Below, piece after piece: positions 19,460 to 30,355 of a DNA stretch of 64,000 nt. The translations under genes and the position numbers were made by a program. The stretch's first letter is position 1; each line of letters opens with the position of its first letter. The notes beneath the pieces are model-generated. The model was not told the origin of the DNA. It worked only from the letters and a program-made list of their open reading frames with translations, and made no database searches. This DNA is from Blepharisma japonicum (lineage: Eukaryota; Ciliophora; Heterotrichea; Heterotrichida; Blepharismidae): assembly GCA_949751835.1 (NCBI GenBank), contig CATKHK010000031.1, forward strand, positions 372,001 through 436,000, read 5' to 3'.

Positions 19460-22087
19460 TTATTTATCTACCAATTCTCTATATCCAGCCCATCCAATCG
19501 GAGCAATTCCTCCGTATTCTTCCATAAACTCAAGCAAAGTCTCAGTCGGCCCATCAGGCTGTACCTTATACCTTTTTGCGTGCTTCAACAAATTGCATGC
19601 ATTTACCCAATCTCCTTCCAAATAAAACGTCAAAGCTTCAGAAAATTCTTCAATGAACTCTTGGGAAACATTTTTTCTCAAATTTTTTAAATCATGATCC
19701 TCTAAAAACATAGATGACACTGAAAAACTTTGAGACCGAACATCATCATTTAGCCGCTCCCTTTTAATTATTTCTAACACCTTTGCATTTTTTAAGTCTT
19801 CTTTCCTTTGAATATAATGACTAACTTTTAAAGTAGATGTATCTAAATCAAAGGTATAAAGATCTATAGGAGCCCTAGTTCCTTTCAATATAACTCTATC
19901 AATTTTTCTCAAATGCTGCTGAGTCGTTTGTGAGCAAATAGAATAAAAATTCTGGCTTACTAAAAGAGAAACTCCAAACTGCTTTGTTGCTGCTTCTATC
20001 CTTGAAGCAATATTTACATTCGGAGATAAATAAGAAGCATCAATTTTAAAGCTGCTTCCAATCGTCCCTTCAATAGCCCATCCTTGATGTAACCCAAAGC
20101 CCATAGAAACTTTATATCCTGGGATCATAGCATTTAATGCAGGATGCTGAGAAAAAGATGCAGTTTTGGGGCTTTTACAAATCTCAGCAATGATTTTTAA
20201 AAAAGAAATAAGTGATAAATCAGCAAAAGAATTTGTAAGCCGATTATTTTCTAACTTCACATTTTCTTTATTTTCACTTATCGATTCTTTTGGGAATTTT
20301 CATACCAGAAGAAATGCTTGGCCGATGTTCTTATTTGGGCTCCCTAAGTATTTATTGACATTATTATGAACAATTTTGGCAATTTCATTGACAAAAATCA
20401 TGATATCCTGTTGAAGAACTTCTGTAGTTTCAGAAAAATTTCGAATGTCACAGAACCCAAAAATGCAATATTTCTTTTGCCCAGCAATCATAGGAACGAT
20501 ATCTCCTCCACCTCTTTTCATACTTTTTGTGATTACTTCTGAGCCAGCTTCACCAAAGCCTAAGACAAGTAAGGCGCCGATTTTTACCAAAGTTTTTTCT
20601 AAAATACTTGTTTCTAATAGAATTTTATGTTGACTCTGCTTTGCATAATCATTTGAAGTTTTGTTTAGAAATTCCCCAATTTCTTCTTGTTGGGCTGCTT
20701 TTACAGGATTTTCTGAAATTTCATTAACTTTTTTCATCATATTTTCAATTGGCCAAATAATAAACTTGTAATTATCCTTTGTAAAATAGATCGCTCCTAA
20801 TGTTAAAGTGAGGCAAATACCAAAGGTCATTCCTAAATCCAAACCTGCTTGTTTTTGGGTAGAATCTCTCATATCAAACATAGCTAGAGCGTCTATTGAT
20901 TTGTTATTACATTCGCCAGATCTTATGATTACTGTTAACTCTTCACTTCTTAAGTTAGCTGGGTCAATGGAAGACTCTCATTTATAGACATTTTGAACAT
21001 CAAGGTATATCAAAGGAGTCATAATATTCTTATGCGCACTAATATAGAATTCGCATGTCCTATTTGCTGCAGCATCATTTTCAATATTTGCAAAAATAAA
21101 CGCCAAACCTATAGTAAAAGAGTTATTGTCTTCAAAATATAAAGTCGAATAAAACAAAGGTAAAATAATAACCATTCCCAATGCCAAAGTAATCACTTTT
21201 TTGATCGTCATCTCAGACAATCTTTCCCCAATTTTACTTTCTTTTTGGTTTTTGTACTCGGCATTTAAGCTTTGGTTATTTTCACTATTCATATTCACTA
21301 TACGAGGCTCTTCTGGCTTTTTTTTTGATTTTTCAGGGCCTAAGGTGAAGTTATTATAATCAATAGTCTCATCATTAAACTCAGATTCCTCATCAGTCAT
21401 ATCTACTGACATTCTCCCACCCCTTGCACTATTTACTATTGGAGCTACAAACCGCTCATTATTTTTCAAAAATTTGGCTTTTGCATCCTCTGATAGTTTG
21501 TAAAGCTTGAAAATCCTGATCATTTTGACGACTCTGACAATTTTAATTATTCGAGCCGCTCTGGCACCTGCTCGAGAAGTTTTGGCAGCCCTTGCAAATT
21601 GGCTTGAACTTACAGAAGGCCGTCCTGTGGTACTGTCAGTCCCAAAAATTTCATCTCAAATTCAGCCTATATCAATGATCATAGATACAGTAGAAATCAG
21701 ATCAAGTCAAAAATAAAAACTAAATAAATAGCCTTCTTTTGCTATTGAAGTAGTGATTATTTCAATTAAAAATACTCCCATAATGGCACAAGTGAATGAG
21801 AAAAATACTGAATCAGCTTCTTTTGAAGTCATTAAAAGTCTGAAGTTGTCTCCAAATAAGGCATACATGGTTAGAGTTGTAAGAAATACAGTAGTCGACC
21901 AGTGATCATATATCGCCTCAATTTTTTTTATCAGAGGATGCTTATCATTTGGTTTTACCACTTTACTTTGTGTTAATGAGGATGAAGGAAGCAGGGAAAT
22001 AGCTGAGCTTTCTTCATAGCTGAATCTTTTCCCTTTAAAAATTGTGGTTTCATGTGTTTTATTTGTAAATGCCGTTTTATATATTAA
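19460..22087 (-). CDS. ion-channel / class III nucleotide cyclase fusion; start unresolved
   Basis: One frame is open for 876 codons from 22087 to TAA at 19460, with in-frame TGA as Trp. The N-terminal half has S1-S3-like helices and an S4-like run with Arg/Lys every third or fourth residue (ARAARIIKIVRVVKMIRIFK). Two further membrane helices (ALGMVIILPLFYSTLYF and TFGICLTLTLGAIYF) flank an extracytoplasmic loop. The cyclase domain begins YCIFGFCDIRNFSETTE, with the first metal Asp (codon about 547). The second metal Asp is replaced by Gln (NKNIGQAFLLVW, expected GD). The later NVNIASRIEAATK keeps the Asn/Arg pair. Channel-cyclase fusions are known in ciliates and make cAMP. Loss of one Asp suggests weak or partner-dependent catalysis. 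No in-frame ATG exists upstream of the S1 region; a TAG at 22088-22090 closes the frame, so an undetected 5' exon or an error is likely. Confidence 0.8.
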
Positions 22088-22299
22088 CTAATTCAATTTA
22101 ATTCAAAACATGCATGCTATTTTTCATATTATCAGTTTATATATTATTTTTTACAGAATTCATTCTTGGGTTTATTTTTATGAAAATTTGTGTAAACTTT
22201 ACAATTTTCTATCAAATATTTCATAAATTATTATAAGTAAAGATTAAAAAGGATTTTTAATAGTGCTATAGAGAAAAAGGACATAAAATAAGGAAAAAC

Positions 22300-23430
22300 A
22301 TGCCTATTTATTTAGGGCGCTCATTTTTAGAGAATTATTGCTACTTATTCATAAGCATATTGATATTTTTGCTTACAACCTCATCAGCTTTGCAGGCTTA
22401 TGACTGTTATGATATTATTTGCAACAAAGCTGAGTCAGCAGATACATGCATCAATGTAGTAGATTCCGCAAAAACAGTTACCATAAATCCTTGCTCTGAC
22501 AGCAAAGACTGCCCATCAATAAGCAAGCAGCTTTCTACAGTAACAACAAGCTGGACCAATGAAAACTGCGTCCCATCAAATCCTGAATCCACTGAATGTC
22601 CAACTACTCAACCTTCAGTCCATAATGGATTTTATTGCTGTCAAAATGAAGACTGTCTATCAGGTATCTGTGGAGGCAACATTTGCATTGGAAAAAGCTT
22701 AGGGACTGTATGCTATTCTGATTTAGAATGTGATTCTGGCCAATATTGTAAAGGACTCAGCTTTGTTTCTAAAACTGGCAAATGTACAGAAGCAATCGAG
22801 GCGGATGGTGCCTGCGCCTATGATGATTACTGCGGAATAGGCCACGGATGCAACGATGGTAAATGTACTCAGCTTTATTCTCTTGAAGTTGGATCTACAA
22901 CAGATGACAAAAGATTTTGTGTTACAGATTTTGAAGTAGGAGGAATCTGTGAATATCTTGATGTTTATATTGGAAATTCTAAAATTGATTCCCCTTACAA
23001 ATGCTATATAGGCTCAACCTGCTCTTATTGGCTTAATAATCAGCTTTTAAAATACAGCACCAGCCCATGTCATTGTTCAGGATCAGGCAACACAACTGGT
23101 TACTGTGGGGATTATATAGAATTTACCTTAGCTTATGAAGATTTTTTCCCAAAATTTGGGTACAATTCGTCTAAGTGCTCAGGGGTCGATACACATACAG
23201 ATGACATCCAAGTTTTATATGAGTGTGGATCTATTAGTAAAGATGCTTATAATTATTACCATAATCTCCACGGTCAAGCCTTACATTGGGCTGTTTTCCA
23301 ATCAGGTGTGATAAATGAATGCTCAAACAGCCTAGATCTATTTGATTCATCTTACACTTTAAGCTCATATGGAGAAAGTCAGCTTCTAACAATTTCAAGA
23401 ATTTTTTTGTTAATTTATATAATTAATTAG
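22300..23430 (+). CDS. array copy G: diverged plus-strand member of the Cys-rich family
   Basis: 376 residues ending in TAG. A long N-terminal hydrophobic leader (YLFISILIFLLTTSSALQ) precedes the recognisable family order: CYDIICNKAESADTCINVV, VTINPC, FYCCQNEDCLSGIC, QYCKGLSF, YCGIGHGC, QLYSLEVGSTTD, SPYKCYIGSTCSYW, CHCSGSGNTTGYC, FFPKFGYNSSKCSG, YECGSISKDAYNYY, WAVFQSGVINECSNSLDLFD, and a hydrophobic tail (LLTISRIFLLIYIIN). Cys spacing is kept while most other positions have changed, so it split from copies A-F long before they multiplied. It is inverted relative to the array and separated from it by the channel-cyclase gene. Its stop lies six bases from the stop of the convergent SH3 gene. 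Confidence 0.85.
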   Translation: MPIYLGRSFLENYCYLFISILIFLLTTSSALQAYDCYDIICNKAESADTCINVVDSAKTVTINPCSDSKDCPSISKQLSTVTTSWTNENCVPSNPESTECPTTQPSVHNGFYCCQNEDCLSGICGGNICIGKSLGTVCYSDLECDSGQYCKGLSFVSKTGKCTEAIEADGACAYDDYCGIGHGCNDGKCTQLYSLEVGSTTDDKRFCVTDFEVGGICEYLDVYIGNSKIDSPYKCYIGSTCSYWLNNQLLKYSTSPCHCSGSGNTTGYCGDYIEFTLAYEDFFPKFGYNSSKCSGVDTHTDDIQVLYECGSISKDAYNYYHNLHGQALHWAVFQSGVINECSNSLDLFDSSYTLSSYGESQLLTISRIFLLIYIIN

Positions 23431-23436
23431 AGACGT

Positions 23437-24453
23437 TTAATCTAGCAAAACGTAGCTGCTCGGGAATTTTCCAGTTTTCCCCCCACATGTCCCGATTCAT
23501 CAATCTTCGTCTAGTTTTGCAAGTACACTGATCCTGTCCCCGGCTTTAAATTCTAAATGTTCGTGGCCTCCTGCGTAGAAGTCGTAAAGGGCAATTACTT
23601 CCATTAATGGAGAGTTTTCAAGCTCTTGTTCTGATTCGCTGCTTCGGGCTGCCACACTTTGGTTTTGGAACCGCCCAGTGCTTGGCAAGTTGCCTGAAGA
23701 GTCAGCTTGGAAAATATTGTTAAGGCTTGAAAGCTCAATCTTGAATTTTTCGGTTGATTTAAAAGCGGCTACTGAAGAAATTGCAGCCTCTAAGTTAAGT
23801 TTTAAAGTTTCTTGTTTTTCTTTGAGAATCTCTATAATATCATCATTTATCGACTGAGGTGTTTCTTTGTCCATATGTTTTCCTATTACACTGGCAAGAA
23901 ACTCGACAGTCTTGCTAAGCTCACTTTTGACGTAGTCTAGCTCCTTTTTAAGGAATGTAATTTGTATGTGTAGAGACCTCTCTTCTTCTTTGAAAAATTC
24001 CTTCATAGCTTCGATTGTATTGTTAAGTCTGTCAATTTCTGTCTTCATTGATTTCATATCGGGGAGAATTTCGCTCTCATTTATTCCTGGAGGCTCCTGC
24101 ATGGAAAAACTGGGTTTATGGGGAGTGCTTTCTTTGAAAATCTTTTTGAATTTGTTTTTTGGAGACATGATAGGCTTGCCTGCCGCTTCTATAGAGATGT
24201 CTTGCTTGTTGTCGTTTCTCCATGAAATAGCTGGTTTATTATTTTTCATATACTTAGTTGGAGTCTGAACCTTGGGCAATACTTTTCCTTCTGCTAAACT
24301 TCTGTTTCTTGTCTCCATAACGTTTTTCTTACTTTGATGGCTCCCTGGTGACCTTGGAGCGTATATGTACTCAGTGACATCGTCGTTGCGAGCAGAATCT
24401 TTTCTCCTTTTTATGCTAAAATGCGTCTTCACAAGCGCTTGTTTATTCTCCAT
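23437..24453 (-). CDS. coiled-coil protein with C-terminal SH3 domain
   Basis: I start at the ATG of MENKQALVKTHFSIKRRKD; another ATG 45 nt upstream would add an AT-rich leader. The product is 338 residues. The first 130 residues are basic and low-complexity (KSKKNVMETRNRSLAEG, SPKNKFKKIFKES). Residues about 135-215 form a coiled coil (KTEIDRLNNTIEAMKEF, ITFLKKELDYVKSELSK). The last 55 residues are an SH3 domain: ALYDFYAGGHEHLEFKAGD, then DEDWWIGTCGGKTGKFPSSYV, with the ALYDF, WW and PSSYV ligand-groove residues in place. Both Trp of the WW pair are TGA codons. SH3 domains bind proline-rich peptides, so this is probably an adaptor in the cortex or endocytosis; the exact role is unknown. Confidence 0.85.
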
Positions 24454-24841
24454 GAAAATATTTCGACTAAACTTGAAATTAAAATAGCGAATTATCACTT
24501 AAAAAGCTTCTATATGAATTTAAATCCATATCTTGACTTAGGCGAAACATTTATTTATCTTACTGCAGCATTATTCTAAGCTTAATTAATTAATTAATAA
24601 TTTTTATTTTACAATTCTATTTAATGCCTACCCCATTATCTCTTCAATAAGATGTGCAATTTTCCTGAAAATCACATAGTTTGTATGTAAAAAATTATAG
24701 ACCTATTCCTTGCTTCATTTTTCAAATTTTTAATCAAAATTGTCATATTTTAAATCTCTTTACTGAGTATTAATTATTCAGCTTATCTTCCATTAATCTC
24801 CCTTGAAAGAATCCTAGAGATGACGATATTATAATAAAATT
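24454..24841. other. divergent promoter region
   Basis: AT-rich spacer between the SH3 gene and the PLAC8 gene, which point away from each other. No specific site recognised. Confidence 0.4.
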
Positions 24842-25195
24842 ATGGCTGGCTGGGATTTTTCAATTTATCAATGTTTCAATAACTGGGTTATGTTTGGATG
24901 GGCTTGTCTTGTGCCTTGTGGATTTTGCTGTATGCAAATTGACAATGCCAAGGTTTCCAATGATGTTGACAGTAATGCTGGATTAATTGCTGGGCTCTGT
25001 GTTTGTTGCTTAGGGCCCATTGGCGCTATATACAACCGATATAAGTTAAGGCAAGCCTTGAAGGTCGATGATGATATAATTTCTGATGTGCTTCAGACTG
25101 TTTATCTACCCTGCTGTACCGTAACTCAAGAATGGCAGCATACGATGAGCGAGAGAAAAAGTAATCCGCGAGTCGCTATCTGGCAGCTTCATTAA
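24842..25195 (+). CDS. PLAC8-family Cys-rich membrane protein
   Basis: 117 residues, no intron, ends in TAA. The sequence shows the family layout: an N-terminal WDFSIYQCFNNWVMFGWACLV segment, a Cys-rich hydrophobic stretch (PCGFCC, then LIAGLCVCCLGPIGAIYNRYKLR) and the conserved end DVLQTVYLPCCTVTQEWQHTM. PLAC8 proteins are small membrane-associated proteins tied to cell size control and metal handling in plants and animals. The function in ciliates is not established. Length agrees with the family. Confidence 0.8.
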   Translation: MAGWDFSIYQCFNNWVMFGWACLVPCGFCCMQIDNAKVSNDVDSNAGLIAGLCVCCLGPIGAIYNRYKLRQALKVDDDIISDVLQTVYLPCCTVTQEWQHTMSERKSNPRVAIWQLH

Positions 25196-25875
25196 GTAAA
25201 GTAAAGTTTAATTCTTACCGTAAAAGAAATTAGTTGATTGCTATTGGAAAATTTTAGTGCCGCTGGCTATGGTGTCGTGGATTTTTATAAAATATCCTTG
25301 ATTGTGCATGATTTAAAGAAAATTATTGGTTCATAATATTTATTGAATTTTAAATTATCCAAACTTGATAGTGTGATAGCTGATGCGAGAGAAGGCTATA
25401 TATTAGATTAATTATTATTTTAGACAAATAATATTTTCCTCTCATTTTGTCCACAATAAATTATATAATTTTTGGGAATTTAATCTAATTTTTAGTTTAA
25501 TAAAATTTAACTGCTTTTAGAAAAATTAGAGTTGAAGGGTGAAAGCTAATTTTTTGAAACCTCATTTGACAGCCTATAACTTTATATGCATTTTTTATAA
25601 TTTCCAGAAGCATTTCAATTGACAAATAAAAGTTGTAGATTTATTTCATTTTACGACAGTTATTGCAAAATTTTCAATTATTCTTGCTTATAGCCTGATT
25701 TAAAGTCCTCGTCTATTATCATCTAAATTTTTGATCTAGGGTTTTTGATAGATAATTATAAATTTTTTTAGAAATGATTAAAAATATTTTTAACCATAGC
25801 TTCTTTTACCTTATTCGTTCGTAATTAAAATAGGATGAGTTCTTTGAAAATCGCCTATCTTTATAACAATTTAAA
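25196..25875. other. AT-rich spacer, no gene seen
   Basis: 680 bp between two plus-strand genes. All frames are broken by TAA or TAG at short intervals, and no repeat, tRNA or protein remnant is recognised. Confidence 0.55.
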
Positions 25876-27138
25876 ATGTCCTTATCCATAGCAGGACAAG
25901 GCCTCAATAAGCCAGTTATTAAACATCTTGATTCAAAATCAGAGAATTATCACATTCCTGCACCTCTAGAAACATTAAAGCATCCAAATTTAGATGATAA
26001 TCCAATTTTTCAAGAACTCAAAAGAAAGCTCTCTGCGTATTATGAGCACATTGCATATTCTCCCCAAGATAAAAACAACTGAGAAAGCATATTTTACTCT
26101 TCATTAAGTGCACTTCTTAATGAAATAATATATACAAGAGATAAAGAGCAACAAATGGAACTGCTAAATAAGGTATCCAAATGAAGCTCCGAAAAGCTAA
26201 AAGAAAAAAGAAATCTCACGGCAAAACCTTCAATAAGAAGACCAACCTATATTACAGAAAACCAAGATCTAACCCCAGTTACTTCTTCACGCAAATCTAC
26301 TGATTCGCGGACTAGAACTATAATGCCTGAACTAACTACAAGGAGTCTTACTCCTTTGTCCTATTCTCCCAAATCCGCCCAAATGAATGATACCAAATAC
26401 ATGGCATTTACTTACAGATCTGCAGTTGAGGAATTTCCAGAGGTTGAGAAAAGTCTTGACCGCCGGTATAGAATCTTCAGAGATAGGGAATCTCGCGAAA
26501 AGCAAGCAGCCCTTTTCAAGCAAAGTAATTTATAACCAGTGGCTTTAAGCAAGTGAGAAAAATCTAAGTCAAGAAAAGAAGAAGAAATTTCCAGTAAGCT
26601 GCAACAATTGGATAGTTCATATAAAATAATTAGGAACGATAATAAGAGACTAACAGAAATTTCTGCAAAAAAAAGAATTTACGATTTCAGGAAAGCAGTA
26701 AAAACTGAGAATTCAGATGATTCGCAAAGCGACGATGGAGATGAAGTTGATGAACATTATCAAATGATAGAAAAAATAGGGAAGACAAGAAATCAAGTTG
26801 CAAAGATTTTGCCAATTGAATTGCAGCCTTACCGACCTAAGTCAATTAAAAATGCATCACTAACAATGCATTTTAATAAAAAACAAGAGAAAGAAAGATA
26901 TTATAGGACACCTGATAGGATCACAAGTGGGCAGATGACTGAAGCTATGGCTGTTAAAGCAAAATTAGCAGCTCAAGGAATACTCATGCCTTTAAAAGAC
27001 ATTGAGTCAGGTCTAATATCCCATGACGGACATGGAAAGATTCTGCTTTCTAGCCTTCCAAAAGGAGGAGAAAACTTACTCAGTAACAACTTCCAAAATA
27101 TTGATTCCAAAGATAGGAAAGCGTCTAGGACTAAATAA
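25876..27138 (+). CDS. hypothetical charged protein, one 15-nt intron
   Basis: The gene is join(25876..26524, 26540..27138), 415 residues, ending in TAA. The intron gtaatttataaccag contains the only stop in an otherwise open frame, and its length is a multiple of three. The protein has no signal peptide or membrane segment. It is rich in Lys, Arg, Glu and Ser, with helix-forming stretches (RDKEQQMELLNKVSK, DRESREKQAALFKQ) and an acidic patch (TENSDDSQSDDGDEVDEHY). A compact C-terminal part (QMTEAMAVKAKLAAQGILMP) may be a motif. I recognise no family. The neighbours are cytoskeletal genes, which makes a ciliary or cortical role possible but unproven. Confidence 0.75.
26525..26539 (+). other. 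15-nt intron of the charged hypothetical gene
   Basis: gtaatttataaccag; the in-frame TAA it carries would otherwise cut the protein in two, while both flanks continue in the same frame. Confidence 0.8.
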
Positions 27139-27247
27139 ACTGCTAAACTATTATTTTTTCACATTTCAAATAACAATAAAGTTCAAACTTACTTTTTCTC
27201 TAATAATAATTTTCTTTAAAACCCAATAATAATAAACTGACAATATA

Positions 27248-27643
27248 TTATTTACTAAAAATCAATGCATTAAGTAAGTCCTGCAGTTTTTGCTCTTCTT
27301 CATGTTCATTTTTCTCATACCACTGCTGTAACATTGTCTTAGATGGACTTGGAGTGCAAGGCAGGCTATGTCGCTGCATATGCATCTTATCTTTGCTTAT
27401 CAAGAGCAGCTTCTTATCTGACAGCTTCGGTGATTCCTGCTGCAAAGCGTCCACAGTTTTAAACTTTTTTGTGCTTTTAAAAGGATTTGTCGGGCTTTTC
27501 CGGTTTTTCGTCGAAAAAACACTCTGCGGCCGCGTCGTGACCGGAATGTCATTAGTCCTTACCTCCACGTCAAGGCTTTTCCTGACCAGGATCTTTTTGG
27601 ACCCAGATATTTTCTTTCTATTAGCTGGCCTATGCAAATTCAT
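27248..27643 (-). CDS. hypothetical basic protein
   Basis: 131 residues ending in TAA, strongly basic and low in hydrophobic residues (NRKKISGSKKILVRKSLD, KSPTNPFKSTKKFKT), with a short acidic helical end (YEKNEHEEEQKLQDLLNALI). No known domain. It is convergent with the charged protein gene and starts only 18 bp after the end of the dynein light chain gene on the same strand. It is probably an intrinsically disordered protein; function unknown. Confidence 0.65.
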   Translation of the reverse strand: MNLHRPANRKKISGSKKILVRKSLDVEVRTNDIPVTTRPQSVFSTKNRKSPTNPFKSTKKFKTVDALQQESPKLSDKKLLLISKDKMHMQRHSLPCTPSPSKTMLQQWYEKNEHEEEQKLQDLLNALIFSK

Positions 27644-27661
27644 ATTTCAATTAAATTAAGC

Positions 27662-27979
27662 TTAGAAACCAATTTTATAAATCATAAAAGCATGCTTCCC
27701 AAGGTAGAAATAAACAAATCTCCTACTTTCATGTGTGCAGTGGGTGCCGAAGCCTTTTCCGACAATCACGTGCCAGTATGGCTGCCATTTTTCGTCGAAT
27801 TTCAGCTTGATTATTTTAGCAACATCTTGGCCTTGGGTTTCTATGTCATATTGATTGGTCGCGTCTTTGGCGATTTTGACTGCATCTTCCAACATATCGT
27901 CAGGCATGTCTGGAGGCCACAGAACCCGGGCGTCCATAAAAGGGCGTAACTCCTCTTGACTTTCACTTGGTTGAGCCAT
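27662..27979 (-). CDS. dynein light chain, LC8 family
   Basis: 105 residues ending in TAA. The LC8 (DYNLL-type) fold is visible: MPDDMLEDAVKIAKDA as the first helix, then AKIIKLKFDEKWQPYWHVIVGKGFGTHCTHE, and the closing strands RRFVYFYLGKHAFMIYKIG. LC8 dimers bind short linear motifs and hold dynein intermediate chains and other partners together. The N-terminal extension of about 15 residues is longer than in cytoplasmic LC8, which is common among the many ciliate axonemal LC8 paralogues. The next gene upstream on the same strand, 31 bp away, is a coiled-coil candidate ciliary protein. Confidence 0.92.
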   Translation of the reverse strand: MAQPSESQEELRPFMDARVLWPPDMPDDMLEDAVKIAKDATNQYDIETQGQDVAKIIKLKFDEKWQPYWHVIVGKGFGTHCTHESRRFVYFYLGKHAFMIYKIGF

Positions 27980-28010
27980 TTATTAATACTTTAAATTATT
28001 TGAATTCACA

Positions 28011-30314
28011 TTAGAGCTTTCTGAGGCAGAAAAAGCCTTCGCCTGGGGCTTCACCTGTGTAAGACATAGAGACTCGGGCTCTGGAGGGCAAAGCGACAAA
28101 GTCAATAAAGGTCATGCCTGTAATGTTTCCTGCAGGATGATTGCCAGTTTTAGTTTTAGAGGACTGAGCTATGCTGCTCAGAGATTTTGAGGCCAGAATG
28201 ATAGGCTCACCATTGATTAATATCTGTATAGATGGCCTTTTCCTGGAATAAAACCCAAAATAAAGTTCATAAAGTCCTGGAGATACAGTGACGATACTTG
28301 TTTTTTCTTTTTCCCACAAAAAGTTTTCAGGAGCTGAGTTAGAAAGCTGCATTTCCCATGGGATAGCATTGCCACTTCTAAGTTCACCTGACTTCCATAT
28401 CCACCGCCCTGAGCAGTTGTCAGCACACAAAGCTTCAATTATAGGCTGCTGAGATCGCACATATCCTGAAAATTCTTCTAAATTGACCTTCACGTCTAAT
28501 TCTTTATGGATTTCGCTTAAAGCTCGGTTTGTGTCAATAATATTTGCCTTCATGTCTAAAAGTGTGCACATATCTTTTATATTAGCTTTTAATAAAAGCT
28601 CTTTTTCTAGGTACTCTAAAGACAATTTTGAGGATTTTACTTGTAAATCGATTTCTTCTGGATTGAATTTTCTATATAACTCGTCTCGAAAGCTTTGGAG
28701 CTGGCTACTAATTAAGTTTAAATCTTCTATATTTGCTTTGGCTACTAGCATTTTTGAAGCTTGAGAGAGATCTAGCTTAGTGGATAGCAGCCCTTGGACC
28801 TCTAATAGAGAAGCTTTATCATCTAAATTCCTAAACAGCTCAGTCTCAATTCTACTGAATTTATTAGAAATCTGATCTTTTAAATCTTGCAGTTTATTCA
28901 GCATATCTTTTTGGACACCTGTAAGTTCTGTACTAACTTCTCCGATACTTGCTTTAGTTTCGTACAAGGTTGTAATTCCTTGCTTCATATTCACTATTTC
29001 CCCTTTATCAACTGAGGTATCAGCTAATTCTACCAAATCTGCCTTAAGGTTTTCTATATGTTCAAAAGCTTCAGAAATTTCTTTTTCAATTTCATCCCTA
29101 TTGGCACTTATAAGACTTTTCAAAGTTTTAGATTGTTCATCTACATCACTTCTGGTAAGCTCAACAACACCAATCACATCATCTTTTAGCCTTGCTATGT
29201 CTTCTTTCAGCTTATTTATCACTTCAAAAGCTTCTTCGCTTCTTTTTCTGCCTGATGAAAATTCTTTTTTTGAATCATTGGTGAGATCTTTTAGGTCTCG
29301 CTTTAAGTTGTCAATGCTTTCTAGCATAAAAGAATGGTCAGCTTTTTGAGATAAGGAGACGAAGATTTTGTCTATGTCTTTTAGGTCTGCTTTTAGGCTG
29401 AAATTAGCGGAAATGAATTTTCGGGTTTCTTCAATTTCAAGCTGATTGTTTCGAGTTGCCGTTTCTAATTGGTAATTCAGCTTTTCTATGTTAGAAAATA
29501 AGGATTCTATGTCGCTTCTCTTGGAAATTTCAGGGAGTATCTTTGTGTAAAATTCTTCTTTTTCTAGTTTTTTGTCAACAATTAGTGACAGTTGTTCAAA
29601 TGATGAATAGTCTGCTTTATTCTCTAATGCCCTAAGAACTTCTTTGATCTCATTTGATTCTGCTTTCTGTCCTAAAATTGCATCAATATCTGCTCTATTA
29701 GCTTTCCTATGTAGCGCACTTGCAACAGTCTGCTTATTCGCTTTTGTTTCCAAAGCTTCTTCCACATCTTTTCAATCCGCTTTTTCTTTTAATTGACTTT
29801 TCAAAAATTCCATATCTTTTATACTAGGAAGACTCTCAATCTCATTCCTCAGAACCTGAATCTGCTGATGAGTATTATCAATATCCCTCAAATTTGCTTT
29901 AGAATCAAGCAGTTGTCTGGCTTCATCAATTGAAAGTTTTGAGCCTAAAAGATACTGTAGCTCGCTTTTTGAGACTTTTTCTTCTACTAATGCCCGAATT
30001 TCAAACGAATTTAATTTTTCATTTAAACTTTCTTGGAGCCCTGATATCACTTGACTTGTATCTTGTAAGTTCGCTTTTTGGGCCAAGCTCATTGATAGTT
30101 CAGCCTTGCTTGCTTTTTGAGGAAGCTGCCGCTCGATATCTTTGATTGTGCTACCTTGGGCTTTGACAACGTCTGTTAATGCTTTTATAGTTAATCTTAC
30201 AATATCTTGGATATTTCTTCATTCATTTAGACCTTGCAATAAATCATCTACAATCACTGTGGAAAAGGGGTCAGCAGCAGGCTCATATCTTCGTGGAGCT
30301 TTAGGAGATTCCAT
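28011..30314 (-). CDS. long coiled-coil protein with repeated KANxxD units and C-terminal jelly-roll
   Basis: 767 residues from MESPKAPRRYEP to TAA, with in-frame TGA as Trp (for example EKADWKDVEE). Residues about 85-620 are heptad-rich and repeat a KANxxDI / KADxxxFEQL pattern every 25-40 residues (AQKANLQDTSQVI, RKANRADIDAIL, NKADYSSFEQL, LKANIKDMCTLL). This is a filamentous rod. The last 130 residues form a separate domain (CSGRWIWKSGEL, VSPGLYELYFGFYSRKRPS, ILINGEPI, GMTFIDFVALPSRARVSM) with the strand pattern of a C1q/TNF-like jelly roll. Such rods with globular ends are found among protist axonemal and cortical proteins. I cannot give a named orthologue. Its start lies only 41 bp from the divergent FAM135-like gene. 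Confidence 0.8.
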
Positions 30315-30355
30315 TTAAAAATAGGCTTATTAAATTGAAGAAGCTGGGTCAATAA

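Noticed and set aside
22088-22090. TAG before the channel-cyclase as a sense codon, with ATG 21 nt upstream as the start
   Set aside because: TAG ends other genes in the window, and the bases between (WIKLN) are not protein-like; a missing exon is more likely.
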